DNA from: Heliocidaris erythrogramma
Taxonomy: Eukaryota > Echinodermata > Echinoidea > Camarodonta > Echinometridae
DNA length: 64,000 bases
Reading direction: 5' to 3'
NCBI GenBank assembly: GCA_025617745.1
Contig: CM046861.1
Coordinates: 13,354,516-13,418,515 of the forward strand
Part shown: positions 1 through 9,897 of the stretch, one piece after another
How positions within the stretch are numbered: the stretch's first letter is position 1
How the letters are laid out: each line of letters starts with the position of its first letter
The notes under the pieces: generated by a model
Seen by the model: the letters and a program-made list of their open reading frames with translations, nothing else
What the model was told of the DNA's origin: nothing
The model's database searches: none
Program-made: the position numbers and the translations under genes

Positions 1-2982
1 CCGGATTTTGTTGTTACTAGGTCTCAGGCTCGTAGGGCTGAACAGGATGATGCGGATTCTATGGATGTGGAGGAGAGTACTGATGTCTGGTTAGCTGAAA
101 CCTTTTTCAAGGATTTGGATGGGGATAATGTTGAAGGCTCTGTTGCAGACAATGATGGGTTGTTTAGCAAATCTTCCCTTGTACAGGCACAACAGGCGGA
201 CCCAGAATTGAAAGGCTTGTCACAGACGGCATGTTCTGAGGCTGAGGCTGATAAGGTTCCTGAGTGCTATTATGTCAAAGGTGACATATTGATGAGGAAG
301 TGGAGACCTCCCCGGAGACCAGCTAATGAAGAGTGGTGTGTAGTTCACCAAGTTGTTGTTCCTCCCTGTTACCGCATAGAGATTCTGAGGATGGCTCACG
401 AGTTGCCTATGGCAGGTCATTTAGGTATTCGGAAGACAGAGGATAGGGTCATGAGGCACTTCTATTGGCCGAAGATGCACAAGGATGTTGTGCAGTTCTG
501 TAAGACATGTCATACATGTCAGGTTGTTGGGAAGGCACAGCCTTCTATCAAGCCGGCTCCCTTGATACCGATACCTGCATTTGATGAACCATTTACTAGG
601 GTTCTTGTTGACTGTGTTGGACCCTTACCCAGAACTAGGTCGGGTCACAAGTATCTTCTTACGATTATGGATTTGTCTACACGTTTTCCAGAGGCAATAC
701 CGTTGAGAAGTATCACTGCAAAGACAGTAGTACAGGCGCTAGTGCAGTTTTTCACTAGGTATGGTTTGCCCAAGGAAGTTCAGTCAGACCAAGGATCGAA
801 TTTCATGTCAGGAGTGTTTCAGCAAGTGATGCATGAGTTAGGGATAAAGCAGATCAAGTCATCCGCTTATCATCCACAGTCCCAAGGTGCATTAGAACGC
901 TATCACCAGACCCTGAAGACCATGCTTAGGGCTTATGGTGAAGAGTATCCTGATGACTGGGATAAAGGTATCCCATTCTTGCTGTTCGCGACCAGGGATT
1001 CCCCAAATGAGTCGACAGGTTTCAGTCCATTTGAGCTGGTCTATGGTCACGAGGTTAGGGGTCCCCTTAAGCTGATCAAAGAAAAGTTCATGGGTCAGAA
1101 TGATGAGGTAAACCTTCTTGACTATGTGTCAAAGTTTCGAGAAAGGCTCTCAAAGGCTTGTGAGGTAGCCAAAGAACACTTGAAAGTGTCGCAAGCTAAA
1201 ATGAAAACACAGGCAGACAAGAAGGCAAAAGAGCGCAACTTCAAGCCTGGAGATAGGGTGTTAGTGTTGTTGCCTTTGCTAGGTGAGCCCTTGAAAGCTA
1301 GGTTCAGTGGTCCCTACACTGTCAAAAAGAAACTGAATGATGTCGACTATGTGATCAGTACCCCTGACAGAAGAAAGAGTCAAAGAGTATGTCATGTAAA
1401 CATGCTGAAAGAATACTTTGAACGTGAGGCTAATCAGCCAGTAGGTGTAGCACATGTTGTAAAAGAAGAGAAGCTAGAAGATGTAAATGAAGGCAATGTA
1501 GAGACAGAGAGTGAATTGTCTCACACAGATGTGTCTACAAATGAACCATGTGGAGTGAAATTGTCTAACTCAGAAATGTTAGAAAATTTGGATGATGCAC
1601 TGAAGCATCTCTCTGATGAACAGAGAATTGACATATCTGGCTTGTTGAAAGATTATAAGCATGTGTGTAAAGATAGACCAGGTCGTACTGCCTTGACTGT
1701 ACATGATGTAGATGTAGGTGATGTAAAACCTATCAAACAACATCCATATAGACTTAATCCAAGCAAGTTGGAAAAAGTGAATGAGGAAATCCAGTTCATG
1801 TTAGATAATGACATAATTGAACCAAGTCAGAGTAGTTGGAGTTCCCCTATTGTAATGGTCCCAAAGCCGGATGGCTCTCAGAGATTTTGTATAGATTACC
1901 GCAAGGTAAATACAGTCACTAAGACCGACTCATATCCAATTCCTAGGTTGGAAGATTGTATCGATAGGGTTGGGAACTCTGCCTTTGTCACTAAGATAGA
2001 CTTGTTGAAGGGATATTGGCAGGTGCCACTGACTGACCGAGCCAAGGAAATATCAGCCTTTGTAACACCGGATGGCTTATTTCAATGCAAAGTCATGCCT
2101 TTTGGAATGAAAAATGCACCAGCAACCTTTCAAAGATTGACAAATCAGGTGATTGCTGGGCTTGACAATTGTGTTGTGTACATAGATGACATCTTAGTGC
2201 ACAGTGATACATGGAATGACCATCTCAATCATTTGAGATTACTGTTTGACAGACTAGATGAAGCCAACTTAGTAGTTAATCTGATGAAGAGTGAATTTGG
2301 CAAGGCAAAGGTCACTTATCTTGGTCATGTGGTTGGTCAGGGGCAAGTGCTACCGAGAGAAGCAAAGATTCAGGCAATCTTAGACTTCCCCATTCCCACA
2401 ACTAAGAAAGAGTTGCTCAGATTCCTAGGTATGAGTGGATTCTACAGGAAGTTCGTTCCAAATTACAGTACTGTGGTTAGTCCACTGACAAACTTGCTGA
2501 AAGCAAAAGTGAAGTATGTATGGTCTGATGCATGTCAGAGATCATTTGAGAAGTTGAAGGCCATTTTGGTGAATGAGCCTGTTTTGGCAGCTCCAAACTT
2601 CACAAAGCCATTCAAGGTGGCTATTGATGCCAGTGATGTTGGAGTGGGAGCAGTGTTGCTCCAAGAGGATGAAGAAGGCTTTGAAAAATCAGTCTGTTAC
2701 TTCTCAAAGAAACTCAACCAATATCAGAAGAAGTATTCAACTATCGAAAAAGAGGCTCTGAGTCTTGTACTCGCTCTCCAGCAGTTTGAGGTGTACCTAA
2801 CCAACAGTAATGGTGATATCATGGTCTACACAGACCATAACCCTCTTGTGTTCTTGGAGAAATTCAAAACAAAGAACCAAAGACTGTACAGGTGGAGCCT
2901 TATGCTCCAACCTTTCCCCTTGAAAATTGTACATATTCGTGGAAAGAATAATGTGATTGCTGATGCTCTTTCAAGGATGTAA
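1..2982 (+). CDS. Gmr1-type Ty3/gypsy polyprotein, 3' part (integrase, then reverse transcriptase and RNase H)
   Basis: The frame is open from base 1 and ends at a TAA after the conserved end NVIADALSRM, so the N-terminal gag and protease parts lie outside the window; the first ATG is at 61. Counting from that ATG, the integrase HHCC zinc finger is near residues 110-156. The DDE core follows: D in VDCVGP (~184), D in SDQGSNF (~242), E in LERYHQT (~278). Reverse transcriptase comes after integrase, with FCIDYRKVN (~610) and catalytic YIDD (~708). RNase H follows with AIDASDVG (~855) and TDHNPLV (~924). In ordinary Ty3/gypsy elements integrase comes last. Integrase-first order is the hallmark of the Gmr1 group described in deuterostomes. 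No stop or frameshift interrupts the 973 codons, so the copy may be young. It copies element RNA into DNA and inserts it. Confidence 0.93.
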   Translation, partial: PDFVVTRSQARRAEQDDADSMDVEESTDVWLAETFFKDLDGDNVEGSVADNDGLFSKSSLVQAQQADPELKGLSQTACSEAEADKVPECYYVKGDILMRKWRPPRRPANEEWCVVHQVVVPPCYRIEILRMAHELPMAGHLGIRKTEDRVMRHFYWPKMHKDVVQFCKTCHTCQVVGKAQPSIKPAPLIPIPAFDEPFTRVLVDCVGPLPRTRSGHKYLLTIMDLSTRFPEAIPLRSITAKTVVQALVQFFTRYGLPKEVQSDQGSNFMSGVFQQVMHELGIKQIKSSAYHPQSQGALERYHQTLKTMLRAYGEEYPDDWDKGIPFLLFATRDSPNESTGFSPFELVYGHEVRGPLKLIKEKFMGQNDEVNLLDYVSKFRERLSKACEVAKEHLKVSQAKMKTQADKKAKERNFKPGDRVLVLLPLLGEPLKARFSGPYTVKKKLNDVDYVISTPDRRKSQRVCHVNMLKEYFEREANQPVGVAHVVKEEKLEDVNEGNVETESELSHTDVSTNEPCGVKLSNSEMLENLDDALKHLSDEQRIDISGLLKDYKHVCKDRPGRTALTVHDVDVGDVKPIKQHPYRLNPSKLEKVNEEIQFMLDNDIIEPSQSSWSSPIVMVPKPDGSQRFCIDYRKVNTVTKTDSYPIPRLEDCIDRVGNSAFVTKIDLLKGYWQVPLTDRAKEISAFVTPDGLFQCKVMPFGMKNAPATFQRLTNQVIAGLDNCVVYIDDILVHSDTWNDHLNHLRLLFDRLDEANLVVNLMKSEFGKAKVTYLGHVVGQGQVLPREAKIQAILDFPIPTTKKELLRFLGMSGFYRKFVPNYSTVVSPLTNLLKAKVKYVWSDACQRSFEKLKAILVNEPVLAAPNFTKPFKVAIDASDVGVGAVLLQEDEEGFEKSVCYFSKKLNQYQKKYSTIEKEALSLVLALQQFEVYLTNSNGDIMVYTDHNPLVFLEKFKTKNQRLYRWSLMLQPFPLKIVHIRGKNNVIADALSRM

Positions 2983-3160
2983 AGAGAGAAATTACTTTTT
3001 TGTGGACAGTTTGTCATTTATAATTGCATTTTTCTTTTTTGATGGTCCTTAAATACATATATGACTTGTAATGCCTTTGTACAGGATGAAAGGCTTATCT
3101 GGATAATTTGAGACAGGTTGAATCTTAAAGAAACCTTTACTACGGTAAAGCTTTCTTTTT

Positions 3161-3174
3161 CCCGGTGGGGGAGG
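3161..3174 (+). promoter_or_regulatory. polypurine tract of the first LTR element
   Basis: A G-rich run (GGTGGGGGAGG) lies directly before the TGTCAT start of the 3' LTR. This is the usual site for priming plus-strand DNA synthesis. Confidence 0.6.
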
Positions 3175-4216
3175 TGTCATATAATTAAGGAATCTTCTAG
3201 AAGGAAGTTATTTTTCCAGTTTTCTATATGATTTTATGAACATAGAAATTTCCAGAAGAGAAATTATTATTTATATGTGAAAAGTGAATGTGCTGTGTAG
3301 CAGTGAAAGAATCATAATGCACATCCAGTAGAGGAAGAACATTCTAGATCATTGTGTGTGATGTGTGATAATTACAATGTACATGCAAAACATGTTGGAA
3401 TGTGTTGTTTACATGTATCCTGACCTTTACATGAACCTCTTAGTAAGAGTGTAACATTGCAATGGGTCTATTTATAGAAAAGGGGAATCCCCTTCCTTTG
3501 TTTGTTACAACTAGAACTATATAGAACTTACAAGAGAGTTCCAAACCTTCATGAATATTGTAGTAGAATCTAGAAAATTCTAATTAAGGGTTGAGATTGT
3601 ATATAAGCTGGGAGCTTGCACAGAAATTTCAGAATTTATACCCTGAGTACATCGTGGAGCATATATTGCATAAGTTCTCAGTTAACACCATCTGATATTG
3701 ATATCAACCTGTGGAGATCATCTTGGACCTCATCTTGGACTTCATCTTGGACATCATCCTTGACATATCTGACGTCGTGTTCGACATCATTATTGGCATC
3801 GTTATCGACATTGTGGTCGACATCGTCATTGACATTATCGTGTACATCGTCATCGACATCATCTTGGACATCGTCATCGACATTATCGACATCGATGACT
3901 TCCTGAATTATTTTGGACATTCTTCGGCTGGATCTGGAATCTTCTTTTGCCAGTTGGACAACATACCGTTTGGATTCAATATTTGTGGATTAGCAGCCAG
4001 CTTACTCTACACTTCAGGAACATTCTGGACTAATAGGAATTTCCCAGCTGAGAAATTGTAAGTCTTTACCAGTTTAAGTACATGTAGTGTATTTGTAACT
4101 AGAATCTGTAATTCTGTTATATCTGATGTTGGTAAATATTTAAATTAAACCATAAATCATCTAAAGTTAATATCTTTTGTTTGATTCTTATCTTTTGTGG
4201 ATTTTGGATCATAACA
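3175..4216 (+). repeat. 3' LTR of the first Gmr1-type element
   Basis: It starts with TGTCATATAATTAAGG right after the polypurine tract and probably ends at ATAACA, which mirrors the TGT start. The right edge is inferred because the partner LTR is outside the window. A TATA-like CTATTTATAG lies near 3468. A degenerate minisatellite fills 3711-3905. Confidence 0.6.
3711..3905 (+). repeat. GACATCGTCATC-type minisatellite inside the LTR
   Basis: About 195 bases are built from degenerate 9- and 12-base units of the type GACATCNTC and GACATTATC. Because units are multiples of three, the array is open in several frames on both strands, including an Asp/Val-rich minus-strand reading. These readings are probably by-products of the repeat, not genes. 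Confidence 0.8.
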
Positions 4217-5233
4217 CCGTATTAAAAATGTGTAGGACATTGTACATAATTATATACAGACGCATATTAACGGCTGTGCACGCGTTTATGACCAATGCAA
4301 AACTTTCGTTCGGCAAGCTCAGATGGATGAGAACATTGTTCAAAAGAAAAGCTAAAAACAAAACAAGAGCTGTATATTTGGGCAAAAGCGTTTTCTGATC
4401 TTGTAGAAAATATATTGCTAATTATTATTCACTCCTAAGATTATATTGATTAATTTCCTTTTTCCATAAATTGTCCATTGAACAGAGGGGTCAAATACCG
4501 CATTCTGTGTACAGTATTATATGCTGCAGCCTGCAGATCTTGTGCCTCTTACTTTTCATACGTCACTTGGGGGTTAGCCAATCAGCTCACTAGTTTTAAG
4601 GAATGGTCCCAAAACCTCTACTTTTCCCCCTTTTTCGCCAAAACGAGACATAATTTGGACAATCGATTGGCAGATTTGTGATTAGAAGGCAAAACTACAT
4701 GGAAAGAGCACCCATTTTCTCTCTAATTTAGTAAACCTTTAAATAGCTCATTTGCCATATAAGGTCAAGCACGAATACAGAACCCCAACCCACTTTTCCA
4801 GATTAACCAAGGAAGCACCTTTCTTACTGAATCATGCCCCCTACAAGTTAAATACGCAACATTCACAATTAAAGCTGCTTCTGCTACCAATGATACAAAA
4901 GGTCATCAACCCATCGGTTGTCTTTTTGTTCGATGGCCCGTGGTCTTGATGGTTAGTTAGTGTTAACATTTTTTGGTGTAAATCTGTATTATTGCTTGGC
5001 GAACAACCATGACCTCAACGCTTCCACGCTCATTGATTATGTTATTATCACTGTTTTTGTCTTTGATTATTTACTTTTGCCCATTCAAATATCTGGTGCC
5101 TATCATCAAACCACTTCCTCAAGCAAATGTATTAACACAATGAACACAATGTGTATTTTAAACTCTTATTACTATTTCTAGATACTCACTGTTAGATGCA
5201 TGGCCTTGTCCTGAGACTAGTTTTATACAGTCG
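4217..5233. other. no gene seen between LTR element and LINE A
   Basis: Short unsupported frames only. The right part may belong to the 5' untranslated region of the LINE that follows. A T/G-rich tract runs from about 5240 to 5280. Confidence 0.4.
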
Positions 5234-8200
5234 TTGCCTTTGTTTTTGTTTTTTTGTTTGTTTTTTTTTGTTTGTTTTTTAAGTGATGTTCTCTTGTCTC
5301 TTAAATATCTGTTCTCTAAATGGTGTATCCATGTACGTTGTAACAGTATCCCTCCCTACCAGACCCTACCCCTACCCCCTTCCCCTCAGGTGGCCCAAGA
5401 TCAATCTCTTTATGGGGATGATAATCTTACATAATGGTAAATAACGGTAATAATGATAACATACCCGGCAATAACTTAACCAATGATGAATTCTTAGATG
5501 CCTTCCAAACGTTATTAGACTCTCAAACTCGCAGTCCTGATACTAAATTTGTTAATGATATGATCACTACTCTAAATTCGAATGCCAAAGATTTTGATGT
5601 ACCTTTTGATGACTATGAACATGATAAAGCCAAATCATCCTCTTATTACTCTGAAAATCAATTTGCTTCACACTTTTTAAATATGGATACGGCTGAGTTT
5701 TCTTTGTTTCATGCTAATATTAGAAGTATGAATAGAAACTTTGAGTGTTTGCGTAATCTTCTTGAACGGCTTAGTTTTAAATGTTCTGTAATTGGCCTAT
5801 CAGAAACATGGCTTTCAGATACCCCTAATTCTTTGTTCACAATTCAGGGTTTTGATTTAATAGTGAATAATAGGACCAATAAAATCGGGGGCGGTGTTGC
5901 GCTATATATTTCCTCAGAATATAAATATAATAATAGACCTGTATTGAATTATGTGAATGATTCCATAGAAACACTTTTTATAGAAATTGATTTTGTTAAT
6001 AGAAAAAATATCGTTATTGGAGTCATATATAGGCCTCCCAAATCTAGCCACAATGATTTCTTAATAAGCCTTCAAAATATTCTCTCAAACCCAATACTGC
6101 GGGGCAAGGATTGTTTTTTAATGGGAGACTTCAATATTAATTTATTGAACTACCATTCTGATGCTCTTGTTCATGAATTCTATGGAACGCTTCTAACTTC
6201 CTCATTTATACCACTTATTTCTAAACCAACTCGCATCGCAGAACAATCTTCCACCTTAATCGACAATATATTTAGTAACATGCATCCCTTTCCCCAAGCG
6301 GGCGTTGTAGTATCAGACTTAACGGATCACTTCCCCATATTTGCACATTTCCCAATCTTGCAGCAAACACAATGCCCTTCTATAATATACAAACGGAAGT
6401 TGTCTGAAGGTAATATTAATACTTTCAAAGACAGACTAAGCATAGTAGATTGGAATGATATTTATGATATGACTGATGTAAATAATAGTTTTGATGAATT
6501 TATGGCCAAATTAACTAGCTTGTTTAATGAATGTTGTCCTATGAGAAAAATCAATCTTCAAAATAGGAAAAGAATTCCAAAATCTCCATGGATAACACCG
6601 GGCTTATTAAGATCAATAAATAGGAAAAATAATCTTTATTTGAAATATAAAGCGAATCCCACTGAAAGTTCTAAATCGAAATATTTGAATTATAAAAATG
6701 CATTGACAGGGTTGCTATATACGTAGAGAAAAAAAGATATATTTTTCACGTCAATTTATGAACTGTAACAAAGATGCTAAAAACACATGGAAATTAATCA
6801 ATGAAGTTCTGAATAAAGAGAAAAAGAAAAGTACTATTTCTAATATACAAATTGATGAAAAAACTATTGATGAGTTACAAGATATTGTTGATCACTTTAA
6901 TGATTATTTTGTTGAAATTGGTCCAAATTTAGCAAGTAAGATACCAAACTGTGATAGAAAATTTTATGATTACTTACAAAACCCTAACCCTAATTCTATG
7001 TTCTTTACTCCTGTAAATGAAGGTGAAGTCCTTGACATTGTGAACAATTTTATAAGTAAACGCAGTTGTGGACATGATGATCTGGATAATTTTATAATTA
7101 AGAAAATAATAGCAAGTATTGTTGAACCATTCACTTATATATGTAATCTATCTCTGAGCACAGGTGTTTTTCCAAACAAAATGAAATTAGCTAAAATAAT
7201 CCCTATTTTTAAGAAGGGTAATCCGTTATCGCGATCAAATTACAGGCCAATATCTTTGTTAACCACTTTCTCCAAAATACTTGAAAAAGTAGTTTTTACT
7301 CGCACAATGATGTTTTTGAATAATAACGATATTTTACATGAATCTCAATTCGGATTTAGAAAACACCATAATACAACACATGCTCTCCTCTCTCTAATCA
7401 ATAATATTACAAGTTCTATTGATAACGGTACCCACACAATAGGAATGTTCTTAGATTTCTCTAAGGCATTCGACACTATAGATCATGAAATTCTCTTAAG
7501 CAAACTTTCACATTATGGCATAAGGGGCATTGTTTCAGACTGGTTTCGAAATTATTTATACGAACGTCAGCAATATGTCTGTATTGAGAACTGCATGTCA
7601 CAATTAAGAAATATTAATTGTGGTGTTCCACAGGGTTCTATTCTAGGCCCTTTACTTTTTATCATGTATGCAGATGACACTAATCTATTTTTCTCGCATA
7701 AAAGCCTAGAAACTATATGTAATGTGATTAATTCTGAACTGGATTCAGTTGCAAAATGGATTAAGGCTAACAAGTTATCACTAAATCTAGAAAAAACAAA
7801 TTACATGTTATTTAGTAATACTTTTAACGAACTTCCTCATCCAATTCTCATAGATAATATACAAATACAGAAGGTGATTGAAACAAAATTTCTAGGCACT
7901 ATAATAGATAATAAGCTATCATGGAAGCATCATATTGATAATGTATGTAAATTGATATCCAGAAACATAGGTATGATTAACAAACTCAAATGGTCTTTTC
8001 CGCCAAACATACTTCTATCACTATACTCCACACTAGTTTTACCATATCTTAATTATGGAATATTAGCCTGGGGAAACAGTGCGGCATGCCTGTTAGACAG
8101 AGTTTTTCTATTACAGAAAAAAGCTATGCGAATTATAAGTAATGTTAATTATCGCCACCACACTGATGGTCTTTTTCACTCTAATAATGTACTAAAAATT

Positions 8201-9119
8201 TATGATATTTACCGCCTCAATCTTGCTGTACTTATGTTTCAGTATCATAATCATGAATTGCCAACTGTCTTCAATAATATATTTACAGCAAATAATGAGA
8301 TCCATCATTACCCCACCAGACAAATCAATCTATATCACTTGCCAAGAACTCGTACAGCATTAACCCAGAATACTTTTTCATATACAGCTCCTAAATTTTG
8401 GAATTCACTCCCTTTAAATATACGAGACAGTATAAGTTTAAGTACACTCAAACGTAAATTGAGAAAATCACTTATTGCTTTTTATGAACTTTGATCCATC
8501 AATGGTGATTCTTGTTTAATACCTGTGTAGCAAAATATATAGATTAAATGAAACCTTCCAGATCCTGCCCCTCCATCCCACCCCCCCCCCCCCCTTCCTC
8601 GCCCCCAGTCACTTTGTCCTTCTTCTGTCTTTTATAAAATTTACTCCTTTCCATTGTTACTATTCCCAGCTGTATTATTTCTCAATGCTTTCTCTTCGAT
8701 GGAAAGTGTGTTATGATTATGATTTTGTTTGCTTTCCATGGCCATGTATCTGTCTTCTTCTTTTTCCCTTTTATTGGGCATTTTATGCATGGTTGCCCAG
8801 ACTAGTTTTTTATGTGCTGTATTCATGATTTATCTTTTGCCAGGGACCAGCGCTTCTACAAGCTATGCTTCTATGCTGGTCTCTGTTTTCATTATCATTT
8901 TCATAAAATTAATCTAATGTAGTCTTCATTACTGTTACTTTTTTCTTACAACTCAAACTTTAATGCACATTATTTTGCTTGTAATGATCAAAAACGTTTC
9001 TGCACTAAGTTGTATTGTCAATATTGTTGATTGCATAATACATATTGTTATATACATGTACTTTGAAAAATGAAAGTGTAATGAAATAAAAAATCTGAAA
9101 AAAAAATCTGAATCTGAAA
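5234..9119 (+). mobile_element. LINE A, CR1/jockey-type non-LTR retrotransposon
   Basis: One endonuclease plus reverse transcriptase gene is followed by an untranslated tail that ends in AATAAA-like sequence and short TCTGAA repeats at about 9087-9119. This is the usual 3' end of this LINE group. No separate ORF1 is evident. The 5' edge is approximate. Confidence 0.75.
5434..8494 (+). pseudogene. LINE A ORF2 (APE endonuclease and reverse transcriptase), broken
   Basis: The first part (5434-6726, 430 aa) is an APE-type endonuclease, with SETWL, YRPP, GDFNIN and SDLTDHFPIF motifs. It ends at a TAG caused by a one-base-type frameshift near 6718-6724. The reading continues in another frame through 6758-8494 (578 aa). 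That part holds the reverse transcriptase: YRPISLL, FGFRKHHNT, LDFSKAFDTIDH, GVPQGSILGPLLF and MYADD. Compared with the related LINEs at 21.7-24.8 kb and 43.8-45.4 kb, about 17 residues are missing in frame between GPLLFI and YADD. Frameshift and deletion together suggest a dead copy. The endonuclease would nick target DNA and the RT would prime from it. Confidence 0.88.
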
Positions 9120-9124
9120 GTATG

Positions 9125-9655
9125 AGTTAACGCCCTCCTGGCTCCAAACAAACGTTATCATGCATGTGACACCTGTTCTACATACATTTTCACATCATAG
9201 CAGTGAAGGGATGTTCTTTAGACTACCAGAACCATTGTGAAGGGTAGAATGAGGGGCTGTTTATTTTGTCCACTCCCTTTGTCCGTCATGTTCATAGTGA
9301 ATTTGGAATCATCTAAACGATACGAAATCGACTCATTCTTGCTGGAAGTCACATGCACTGCACACAGAAATGTGCATATGGGACTACGGGCACATGTAGC
9401 ATGAAGAAGTTGGTCCAAACTTGTCAGCTATCTCTCGTCAAATTTCGAATATTAGGGCAGTTGAGCAATTATTTTCAGGGGACATTTTTGAAATGATATT
9501 CTTTTCAGCTATTTCTCGTCATATTTTGAATACTGGGCCATTATAAGAGCAATCCTTTACAGGAGTCATTATTAGTGTGATTCTTCCGAACTGGCATAAA
9601 AAGAATGAGAAAGCTCACAAATTACATTTCACCTTTACCCGTCCTCAACCTTCTA
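9125..9655 (-). repeat. dispersed repeat R2, copy 1
   Basis: It shares GAGAAAGCTCACAAATTACA-type sequence, a CATATGGGACT block and a TCGTCAAATTTCGAATA block with copies near 55515-55905 (opposite orientation) and 60130-60760. It is noncoding in every copy. It lies just downstream of the last exon seen in the secreted-protein gene. Confidence 0.6.
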
Positions 9656-9706
9656 TTAATAGTTCAAAGCTAATCGAATGTGCATGTGTGACATATAATT
9701 ACTAAC

Positions 9707-9897
9707 CTCAACTGCTATTTCTGATTCTACTAGCTGCCACTGTGTCTCATTAGACCTTCCAGTTGGGGCTGGGGTGGTGGTAGGGGGCTGGGTTGGGGTG
9801 GGGGCTGCAGGCGTGGTAGGGGTTGTTTGGACTGGTGGTGTAGTCGGCGTGGTCATGGGATCAGTGCTGTTGTCCGTGGTAGCGTTTGTTGCTAGAG
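9707..9897 (-). CDS. exon 10: Thr/Pro-rich stalk
   Basis: Acceptor CTCCAACAG. It encodes a mucin-like stretch (TTPTTPPVQTTPTTPAAPTP) and then SNETQWQLVESEIAVEV. GAG|GTTAGT is a possible donor, so a membrane anchor or further exons could lie to the left. If it is not spliced, translation stops about 16 codons later at 9656. Confidence 0.68.

Noticed and set aside
3616-4061. Several overlapping frames with Asp/Val or Ser/Thr repeats
   Set aside because: They arise from the triplet-multiple minisatellite inside the LTR.
5234-5434. Hydrophobic 66-codon frame just before LINE A
   Set aside because: Low-complexity T/G tract; no similarity to a LINE ORF1.
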